64,000 nucleotides of DNA from Mucilaginibacter flavus (GTDB lineage Bacteria; Bacteroidota; Bacteroidia; Sphingobacteriales; Sphingobacteriaceae), in assembly GCF_030409315.1 (NCBI RefSeq), contig NZ_JAUFPS010000040.1:1-64000 (forward strand), read 5' to 3'. The position numbers and the translations under genes are program-made. Below, piece after piece: positions 58,253-64,000 of the stretch; the first letter of the stretch is position 1; the number at the start of each line of letters is the position of its first letter. Below the pieces are notes generated by a model. It searched no databases, was not told the DNA's origin, and saw only the letters and a program-made list of their open reading frames with translations.

Positions 58253-58364
58253 CACACCTCACACCTCACACCTCACACCTCACACCTCACACCTCACACC
58301 TCACACCTCACACCTAACACCTAACACCTCACACCTAACACCTAACACCTAACATCAAACATCA
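58253..58364. repeat. Heptanucleotide tandem array
   Basis: Sixteen consecutive 7-base units: nine CACACCT, then two AACACCT, one CACACCT, two AACACCT and two AACATCA. The units are in register without a break. It lies 68 bases upstream of the OYE gene, and the graded order of variants shows expansion from one side. Confidence 0.95.
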
Positions 58365-58432
58365 AATAAACTTTACAAAACATTGAAGGTACAACCAATG
58401 TTAGTCACCATATTTGCATCAAACACTTAACT

Positions 58433-59503
58433 ATGGCACATCTTTTTTCGCCCCTTAAAATAAAAAACATCGAACTTAAAAACCGCATTGTGGTATCGCC
58501 CATGTGCGAGTACTCAAGTGAAGACGGCTTCGCTAACGATTGGCACCTGGTGCACCTGGGTGGCATGGCCGTTGGCGGCGCGGCTTTAATTATAACCGAA
58601 GCCATCGCGGTATCTCCCGAAGGCCGTATCAGTCCGGCAGATTTGGGTATTTATAAAGATGAGCACATTGAAAAACTAAAACAGATCACCGATTTTATGC
58701 ACGCGCATGGCGCTTACGCGGGTACGCAGCTGGCGCATGCCGGTCGTAAGGCAAGTCACCAGCAGCCTTGGCTTGGTGGCAAGCAAATCCCGTCAACTGA
58801 ACCTACCGGCTGGAAAACTTTTGCACCAAGCGCGGTTGCCTTTACCGAGAGCGAGGAGGCCCCTATTGAACTGGATAAAGCAGGCATTGAACAAATAAAA
58901 GCCGATTTTAAAGCTGCTGCTGCAAGAGCAGTTAAAGCAGGGTTTGACGTGATAGAATTGCACGGCGCGCACGGTTATTTACTGCATGAATTTTTATCGC
59001 CGGCAAGCAATAAACGTACTGATGAATATGGCGGCCCTTTTGAAAACCGCATCCGTTTCCTGTTAGAGGTTATTGATAGCGTACACGAAACATGGCCAAA
59101 AGAAAACCCGCTGTTTGTACGCTTGTCAACAACTGAATGGACCGAAGGTGCATGGACGGCAGACGATTCTGTGGCTTTAGCCAAAATACTAAAAGAAAAA
59201 GGTGTTGATGTAATTGACTGCTCAACCGGCGGAAACATAGCCGGTGTTAAAATACCGTTAAAACCAGGTTATCAGGTTGAATTTGCAGAGAAAATTAAAA
59301 AAGAAAGCGGTATACTTACCGGTGCGGTTGGTTTAATAACCAAAAGCCACCAGGCCGACGAAATTATACAGGAAGGCGAAGCCGACCTGATATTTATGGC
59401 CCGCGAGATGCTGCGCGATCCCCATTTTGCACTGCGTGCCGCGCATGAGCTTGGCCACGAAGTAAAATGGCCGCTTCAGTACGAACGGGCGAAATGGAGT
59501 TGA
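58433..59503 (+). CDS. Old-yellow-enzyme family flavin oxidoreductase (YqjM-like)
   Basis: A 356-residue FMN-dependent TIM-barrel enzyme. C25 in VSPMCEYSS is the flavin-modulating Cys of the YqjM subclass. QLAHAGRKAS follows, then the substrate-binding His pair in IELHGAHGYLLHEFLSPASNKRTDEYGGPFENR, and late phosphate-binding GAVGLIT and FMAREML. These enzymes reduce C=C bonds of alpha,beta-unsaturated carbonyls with NADPH. An OsmC gene starts 97 bases downstream on the same strand, so the pair may be co-regulated in oxidative or electrophile stress. The promoter region borders the heptamer array. Confidence 0.95.
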   Translation: MAHLFSPLKIKNIELKNRIVVSPMCEYSSEDGFANDWHLVHLGGMAVGGAALIITEAIAVSPEGRISPADLGIYKDEHIEKLKQITDFMHAHGAYAGTQLAHAGRKASHQQPWLGGKQIPSTEPTGWKTFAPSAVAFTESEEAPIELDKAGIEQIKADFKAAAARAVKAGFDVIELHGAHGYLLHEFLSPASNKRTDEYGGPFENRIRFLLEVIDSVHETWPKENPLFVRLSTTEWTEGAWTADDSVALAKILKEKGVDVIDCSTGGNIAGVKIPLKPGYQVEFAEKIKKESGILTGAVGLITKSHQADEIIQEGEADLIFMAREMLRDPHFALRAAHELGHEVKWPLQYERAKWS

Positions 59504-59506
59504 GGA

Positions 59507-59543
59507 GAGTAAGGATTTAGGGACAAAGGAGCAAGGACTTTCT
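59507..59543. repeat. AAGGATTnnGGAGCAAGGA repeat, single copy
   Basis: One arm of the AAAAATCCTTGTTCCTT family (complement GACAAAGGAGCAAGGA), without a partner, between the OYE and OsmC genes. Confidence 0.5.
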
Positions 59544-59600
59544 GAGGCTATGAACTATGAACCATTAACCATTAACTTTTAAATACAAAAACCACAAACT

Positions 59601-60020
59601 ATGAAACGTACAGCAAACGCCCATTGGAATGGCACTTTACAAACCGGTACCGGAGAGATCACTACTCAAAGCACCGTGCTTAACAAAACACAATATTCAT
59701 TTAAAACCCGCTTTGCCGATGGTATTGGTACCAACCCGGAAGAACTGATTGCTGCCGCCCATGCTGGTTGCTTTACCATGGCCGTTGGTGCTGCTTTAAC
59801 TCAAGCTGGTTTTACTCCCGGCGATTTAACTACCGACGCTATCCTTGATCTGGATATGCAGGCATTAAGCATCACCGGCATTCACCTGGAGCTTAAAGCA
59901 ACTGTTATTGACGGTGTTGACGAAGCTAAATTTAAAGCCATTGCCGAAGACGCTAAAGCTAATTGCATCATTTCAAAAGCGCTTAGCGTACCGTTTACTT
60001 TAAACGTTACTTATGCGTAA
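59601..60020 (+). CDS. OsmC family peroxiredoxin-like protein
   Basis: A 139-residue OsmC-type protein that reduces organic hydroperoxides as a dimer. The catalytic cysteines C57 (AAAHAGCFTM) and C122 (AKANCIISKAL), with E48 and R37 (KTRFADGIGTNPEELIAAA), are in place. Length and layout match OsmC proper more than the longer Ohr. It reads in the same direction as the OYE gene and ends just before the hairpin at 60051. Confidence 0.95.
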   Translation: MKRTANAHWNGTLQTGTGEITTQSTVLNKTQYSFKTRFADGIGTNPEELIAAAHAGCFTMAVGAALTQAGFTPGDLTTDAILDLDMQALSITGIHLELKATVIDGVDEAKFKAIAEDAKANCIISKALSVPFTLNVTYA

Positions 60021-60050
60021 ATAAATCTTTTCTGTTTCCGTAATTGGTTG

Positions 60051-60092
60051 CAGATACCAGACTTACGAAGTTTTAAAAACTTCGTAAGTCTT
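60051..60092. repeat. CAGAnnCCAGACTT hairpin repeat, intact copy
   Basis: ACTTACGAAGTTTTAAAAAC pairs with the following TTCGTAAGT in an almost perfect hairpin. The same sequence, degenerate, is at 23128-23167. It separates the convergent OsmC and lipoprotein genes and may terminate transcription. Confidence 0.75.
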
Positions 60093-60124
60093 ACTTTCCG
60101 CTTTGCAAATCACTTTAACTCTTC

Positions 60125-60532
60125 CTATTTCTGTATCAAGGCCAACAACGCTTGTGGCGTTTCATAAGTAGTACCCTTATAATCCAACACCTTTACACCT
60201 ACACAAACCGTATCTACAGCGTTATTTGCATGGGTAATGTAGATTTTTCCCCTTACATCAGGCTGAGTGCCCTGTTCTGCTAATTTCATGGCTGTGAGTA
60301 GCTGCATCACACTATCAATCCCCTGTATTTTGGTAAAGTTTTTAACCTTCCCTTCAGGGAAATAAAAATCAAACTTATCGCAGGTTATCCTGAACTGCGT
60401 TTCGCGACCTAATTCTGTAAATTTAAATTGAATTGATTTTACAGCCTCGGCCGGGTTGGATTTGGGTTTGCAGGCTGATAGGCTAATCGAAACAACTAAT
60501 AATAAAATTATATTAAAAAATAGTTTACTCAT
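60125..60532 (-). CDS. Hypothetical lipoprotein
   Basis: A 135-residue lipoprotein from the ATG at 60532 (MSKLFFNIILLLVVSISLSACK; lipobox Cys21). A longer frame begins ten codons upstream but would place the signal peptide internally. The mature part is a small alpha/beta domain (IQFKFTELGRETQFRITC, KIYITHANNAVDTVCVG) of unknown family. Transcribed alone and divergent from the DUF6934 unit. Confidence 0.7.
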   Translation of the reverse strand: MSKLFFNIILLLVVSISLSACKPKSNPAEAVKSIQFKFTELGRETQFRITCDKFDFYFPEGKVKNFTKIQGIDSVMQLLTAMKLAEQGTQPDVRGKIYITHANNAVDTVCVGVKVLDYKGTTYETPQALLALIQK

Positions 60533-60580
60533 AACGATAGTTGACTTGTAGGTTAATAACATTCAATAATAGAAAATTAT

Positions 60581-60588
60581 TAAGTTTG
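60581..60588 (+). promoter_or_regulatory. -7 box for the DUF6934 unit
   Basis: TAAGTTTG fits TAnnTTTG, 38 bases before the ATG at 60627. Confidence 0.45.
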
Positions 60589-60626
60589 ATACATCATAGT
60601 TCCAAAATTATGTGATGAATATCTAA

Positions 60627-61076
60627 ATGAACCTAAAACATTATTCTTATTTAAACAGTAACGATTATCACAATTATGAATTTTACAGTGACGGACCGAA
60701 GGGCAGAATAAGAAAACTGGTGATTTTCACAAGAATTTCTGAAGAGGAGCCGCATGTGTACAACTTAGCATTCGGCGATGCCCATCCGCTCTCGGGCCAA
60801 TTAGATGATAGCGTAGTTAGTAATAATGAAGACAGAGATACGGTCTTAGTTACAGTTGCCCAAACAATAGTTGATTTTTGCAATCATCATGGAAATCACT
60901 ACATATACGCAGAAGGAAGTACCGCATCACGAACCAGGTTATATCAAATAAGTATATCAAATTTATGGCAATATATTAGCGCTGATTTTGAGGTATATGG
61001 TCTAAAGAACGATCAATGGTATAATTTTAGACCTAACACCATCAATTATGAGGCGTTTTTGGTACAAAGAAAGTAA
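60627..61076 (+). CDS. DUF6934 family protein
   Basis: A 149-residue protein with the look of the Bacteroidota DUF6934 family: opening YHNYEFYSDGPKGRIRKLVI, then YNLAFGDAHPLSG, SNNEDRDTVLVTVAQTIVDF and YAEGSTASRTRLYQISI. Family function is unknown. It is followed 40 bases later by a 52-residue gene on the same strand and preceded by a -7 box. Such small two-gene AT-rich units recall toxin-antitoxin organisation, but no toxic motif is seen. The gene is more AT-rich than the surrounding housekeeping genes. Confidence 0.75.
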   Translation: MNLKHYSYLNSNDYHNYEFYSDGPKGRIRKLVIFTRISEEEPHVYNLAFGDAHPLSGQLDDSVVSNNEDRDTVLVTVAQTIVDFCNHHGNHYIYAEGSTASRTRLYQISISNLWQYISADFEVYGLKNDQWYNFRPNTINYEAFLVQRK

Positions 61077-61116
61077 TTGATTACATTTGAGTATAAATTT
61101 TAAGAAAGAAGTTAAT

Positions 61117-61275
61117 ATGTCTGCTATTGCAAAAAATACATCAACCCAAATGCCGTCAGCTTCCGGTATAATTAGCAATGAGATTAAAAGTTATGAAAAT
61201 GACCCTTTTGTTGTTAAAAAGGTAAATAAAGCAAAGGAAACTTTAAAACGTGTTGGTTTACCAAAATCAAAATAA
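61117..61275 (+). CDS. Small hypothetical partner of the DUF6934 gene
   Basis: A 52-residue protein (MSAIAKNTSTQMPSASGI) with an ATG preceded by AAGAAAGAAG. A TTG at 61087 would give ten more residues and is rejected. The first half is flexible and the second half a positively charged helix (DPFVVKKVNKAKETLKRVGL). I do not know the family. It is encoded right after DUF6934 and ends at a terminator, so the two probably form one transcription unit. Confidence 0.6.
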   Translation: MSAIAKNTSTQMPSASGIISNEIKSYENDPFVVKKVNKAKETLKRVGLPKSK

Positions 61276-61280
61276 ACTTA

Positions 61281-61329
61281 GCCATAAAAAAAGAGGCCGA
61301 ATTAATATCCAACCTCTTTTTTAGTTATG
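61281..61329. terminator. Bidirectional intrinsic terminator
   Basis: Arms CCATAAAAAAAGAGG and CCTCTTTTTTAGTTATGG with a 14-base loop; A and T tracts lie within the arms. It ends the DUF6934 unit and faces the PBP4 gene. Confidence 0.75.
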
Positions 61330-61384
61330 GTTTTACATGTTATTTGTGACACCTTACATTCCCCCTTTAAGAGTTTAGGCCTTA

Positions 61385-62791
61385 CTACTTCAACACATCA
61401 AGCACCCTAAACATCTTCTCCTTAATCCCCCTGCTCGATCCACTAAAATTATTCACCATAATGGAAAAGCACAATTCGCGGCCATTGTGGTTTTGGTAAC
61501 CGGCATAGCACAGCACGCTGTTAATGCTGCCGCTTTTCATTTTTATATCATTGTATACAGGTAAGCTTTCGTAGAAACCGGGAAACCAGGATTCTTTTTT
61601 AGCCGATTGCAGGATGCGGGCAAGTGTGTTGGTAGTTACCCTATCTCCAGGTGACAGGCCACTGCCGTCATAGACATTGATACTGTTTGGATCGATACCG
61701 CGGGCCTGCCAAAATTTCTGAACTTCTTCTACGCCGTTACCCGTAGTTGGCTTACGCCCCTGTTTCCAGGCTATGGTTTTGAGCAATTGCTCGGCATACA
61801 GGTTAATACTTTTTTGATTGAGCCAGTAGATGATCTTACTCAAAGCCGGCGATTGGATGGTGGTGAGCGTTTTACCGATCACCGGTGTTTGTACCCCTTT
61901 GGCGGTTAAAGTAGCCACCGATTCGGGATCATTGCTTACTGTAATACCTAAACGTTTCAAGGTATCTTCCAGGCGCAGAGCGGCATCGTAAGCCGCATCG
62001 GGCAAGGCGGCCGAAATACTTTTTTTGTCTTTATCAATGGCATAGCTGCCACGCAGGTACATCACCTTACTGCCAATGGGTAAAAGGGCATAAGCATTAT
62101 CGCCGCTACCGGATGGGCCATTAACAAGCTCGCTTTTAAAAGTGAGGTAAGGTACATTAGGGACGGTGTAAGAAACGCCGATAGGGTTGCCAACCGCCCC
62201 GGTACGCAGCTTGATATCAAACTGATTTTCGCGCCAGCAAAGGCCCGATGTACCGGCACCATAATAGTTACCTGTATCCTGCCATATCCAGCCCTCTGGG
62301 ATAGATTGTGTGCCGAAAATACTGTCATCACCAATAACCCTTCCGTTTATTTTTTTGATGCCTGCGGTTTTAAGCGCGTCGGCCATCAGGGCCAGAATAT
62401 GGGCTTCTTTGGTTTGCTCATAGCGCCAGCTGCCCAGGGTTGGGTCGCCAGCCCCCTTAATGATGACATCGCCGTTGAGCGTACCATCGGCAGTAATTTC
62501 GCCGCTATAACCTAATTGGGTTTGATACCTAAAATCGGCCCCCAATACGTAAAAGGCGGTAATACTGGTTATTGTTTTTAAGGTTGATGCCGTAGCCAAA
62601 CCCATATCCGGACTGGCGGCAAATACCCGCTCGCCGGTTTTGGCATCCAATACCGTTAGCGATAGCGAGGCGTAACGGCACTGGCTATCGGCCTGTAACC
62701 GGCTAAATGCTGCTGATAATTTTGATTGAAAATCCTGGGCTTGCAGCCGCCCTGCTAATAAAAATAAACTAACTGTTATTAATCGCTTCAT
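61385..62791 (-). CDS. dacB: D-alanyl-D-alanine carboxypeptidase/endopeptidase (PBP4/DacB)
   Basis: A class C penicillin-binding protein of 468 residues from the ATG at 62791 (MKRLITVSLFLLAGRLQAQ), with a signal peptide ending LQAQ. The SxxK motif is S69-T-L-K72 in GLATASTLKTI, the SxN motif is SIN in QKSINLYAEQ, and the KTG counterpart is KSG in IKMKSGSIN. PBP4 enzymes trim or cleave peptidoglycan cross-links in the periplasm. The 5' end overlaps the permease gene by 23 bases, so the two are co-transcribed. A longer frame starts five codons earlier. Confidence 0.94.
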   Translation of the reverse strand: MKRLITVSLFLLAGRLQAQDFQSKLSAAFSRLQADSQCRYASLSLTVLDAKTGERVFAASPDMGLATASTLKTITSITAFYVLGADFRYQTQLGYSGEITADGTLNGDVIIKGAGDPTLGSWRYEQTKEAHILALMADALKTAGIKKINGRVIGDDSIFGTQSIPEGWIWQDTGNYYGAGTSGLCWRENQFDIKLRTGAVGNPIGVSYTVPNVPYLTFKSELVNGPSGSGDNAYALLPIGSKVMYLRGSYAIDKDKKSISAALPDAAYDAALRLEDTLKRLGITVSNDPESVATLTAKGVQTPVIGKTLTTIQSPALSKIIYWLNQKSINLYAEQLLKTIAWKQGRKPTTGNGVEEVQKFWQARGIDPNSINVYDGSGLSPGDRVTTNTLARILQSAKKESWFPGFYESLPVYNDIKMKSGSINSVLCYAGYQNHNGRELCFSIMVNNFSGSSRGIKEKMFRVLDVLK

Positions 62792-64000
62792 CCTCATTCT
62801 TGGCATTGCCCTTGGTGACGTAATAAATCGGGATACCTATCAATACAATTCCCAGGCCAAATATCGAATAGTCGCTTTTGTACATCAGCAATAAAATACA
62901 AAAAGCTATACCCATTAAAATGTAAATAGCAGGTAGTACCGGGTAGCCAAATGCTTTGTAAGGGCGTTCGGCATTTGGCATTTTAGCTCTTAAAATATAA
63001 ATACCAATAATGGTGAGCACATAAAAAATTACCACCACCAAGGAGATCATATCCAGCAAATCGCCATACTTACCGCTTAAGCAAAGTACTGAGGCCAATA
63101 AAGCCTGAATCCATAAACCAAACTCCGGTACCGATGCTTTGTTAAGCTCACCTGTTCTTTTGAAAAACAGGCCGTCTTTAGCCATAGTATAATAAACCCT
63201 TGCGCCGGCCAATATCAAACCATTATTACAGCCAAAGGTAGAGATCATGATCATCACCGCGATTACATAGGTACCTATGTTGCCAAAAATGACGTGAGAT
63301 GCAGCTACGGCAACACGGTCTTTTTCGGCGGTAGCTATTTCATGTAGGGGTAGCACACCGGTGTAAACAATATTTGCCGATACGTAAATGATGGTTACAA
63401 TCATGGTGCCCAGGAAAAGGCTCATGGCTACATCGCGTTTAGGGTTACGCATTTCGCCGGCTATAAAGGTAACGTTATTCCATGAATCGCTGCTGAATAT
63501 AGAGCCTACCATTGCCGCTGCAATGGCCCCCAACGCTGCGCCCAGGCCTATTTCTTTGAAGCTGCCGTCTTTATTCAGATTATGTAAATGCCATGCGTCG
63601 GTCCAGTTGGCATGCCATACATCGCCTCTAAAAGCCATGAAACCAAATGCAATCAATCCGAATAAACTTAACAACTTGGTTAAGGTAAAAGTGGTTTGAA
63701 TGATTTTGCCACTTTTTACGCCTTTGGTATTGATATAAGTTAATATTAAAATTATACCGATAGATACCAGCTGTGCGGCACTGATTTTAATAAAGCCCGT
63801 TTGGAAAAGGATATTATCCTCGCTAACAGCGGGTATCAAATAAGCTGTAAACTTTGAAAACGCCACGCCAACCGCCGCTATGGTACCGGTTTGGATTACG
63901 GCGAAAAAGCTCCAGCCATATAAAAACGCGATAAGTTTATTGTAAGCTTCTTTAAGGTAAACGTATTGCCCGCCTGCTTTGGGGAACATGCCGCTGAGTT
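62769..64000 (-). CDS. APC-superfamily amino-acid permease (5' end outside window)
   Basis: The last 410 or so residues of an APC permease. Reading runs through the window edge: upstream codons before MFPKAGGQYVYLKEAY give LSG, as in the start of transmembrane helix 2 regions of the LAT/y+LAT-type group, so about 60 residues are missing. Ten or eleven helices are visible, including FAVIQTGTIAAVGVAFSKF, AAMVGSIFSSDSWNNVTFI and VLCLSGKYGDLLDMISLVVV. The SDSWNNVTFIAGE motif is typical of the LAT-like subfamily. Substrate is not determinable. The gene precedes dacB, overlapping it by 23 bases. Confidence 0.9.
   Translation of the reverse strand, partial: LSGMFPKAGGQYVYLKEAYNKLIAFLYGWSFFAVIQTGTIAAVGVAFSKFTAYLIPAVSEDNILFQTGFIKISAAQLVSIGIILILTYINTKGVKSGKIIQTTFTLTKLLSLFGLIAFGFMAFRGDVWHANWTDAWHLHNLNKDGSFKEIGLGAALGAIAAAMVGSIFSSDSWNNVTFIAGEMRNPKRDVAMSLFLGTMIVTIIYVSANIVYTGVLPLHEIATAEKDRVAVAASHVIFGNIGTYVIAVMIMISTFGCNNGLILAGARVYYTMAKDGLFFKRTGELNKASVPEFGLWIQALLASVLCLSGKYGDLLDMISLVVVIFYVLTIIGIYILRAKMPNAERPYKAFGYPVLPAIYILMGIAFCILLLMYKSDYSIFGLGIVLIGIPIYYVTKGNAKNEDEAINNS

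Noticed and set aside
58253..58364. Array of short repeats as a possible CRISPR
   Set aside because: Units are 7 bases in continuous register without spacers; a tandem repeat.
1..64000. tRNA, rRNA or riboswitch genes
   Set aside because: No conserved tRNA arms, ribosomal sequence or recognisable riboswitch was seen in the gaps; a covariance search was not possible, so small RNAs cannot be excluded.

Overview
The window looks like chromosomal DNA from a Bacteroidota bacterium, most likely a soil or plant-associated Sphingobacteriaceae member (Mucilaginibacter/Pedobacter type). The pointers are a SusC/SusD pair with FecR and an ECF sigma factor, a T9SS sorting-tail protein, GH92/GH20/GH78 enzymes, Bacteroidota-style TAnnTTTG promoter boxes, weak Shine-Dalgarno sequences, and many short palindromic repeats between genes. 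I saw no rRNA, tRNA, CRISPR array, prophage or transposase gene. The species call is inference.

Layout. 0-6.5 kb: a secreted propeller protein, two stand-alone CheY-like receivers, an AsmA-like membrane protein, an RsbQ-like hydrolase and a small hypothetical. 6.8-12.4 kb (minus): ECF sigma factor, zinc-finger anti-sigma, two DUF4097-type proteins and a MacB/FtsX-type permease. 12.7-16.4 kb: YjbQ, an M1 peptidase and a methyltransferase. 16.4-28.3 kb: a FadL-like porin with a Gly/Tyr-rich lipoprotein, then housekeeping genes (prolyl-tRNA synthetase, a Cys/Met-metabolism PLP enzyme, Kup, a nucleoid-associated protein, MnmE). 28.3-30 kb: an AT-rich AAA ATPase (DUF4143) with an unusual upstream repeat array. 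30.2-33.4 kb: a GlxA-type regulator with EthD, divergent from a PEP-mutase/DinB/SRPBCC operon. 33.5-39.4 kb: a lipoprotein plus T9SS cargo pair, YhcH, lipocalin and an SDR protein. 39.5-55.8 kb (minus): a polysaccharide utilisation locus in the order sigma, FecR, SusC, SusD, GH78, NagX-like, GH20, GH92. 56-64 kb: an Ada/AlkB-like repair pair, OYE and OsmC, a DUF6934 two-gene unit, PBP4 and an amino-acid permease cut by the window edge.

How it works together. The utilisation locus is a self-contained sense-import-degrade unit. SusC carries an N-terminal STN domain that can signal through FecR to the ECF sigma factor. SusD captures glycan. GH20, GH92 and GH78 remove beta-HexNAc, alpha-mannose and alpha-rhamnose, and a NagX-like membrane acyltransferase probably handles hexosamine. 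The sigma/anti-sigma/DUF4097 cluster is a separate envelope-stress-type operon.

The most unusual feature is the density of imperfect palindromic repeats: at least ten sequence families in 64 kb. One lies in frame inside mnmE, adding residues between the G4 and G5 motifs. Another supplies the mnmE start codon. One is a roughly 200-bp MITE-like unit with matching 18-bp ends. Others sit between genes of the utilisation locus. Second comes a triple direct repeat with an exact 33-bp period, next to a 10-bp inverted repeat, directly in front of the AAA ATPase.
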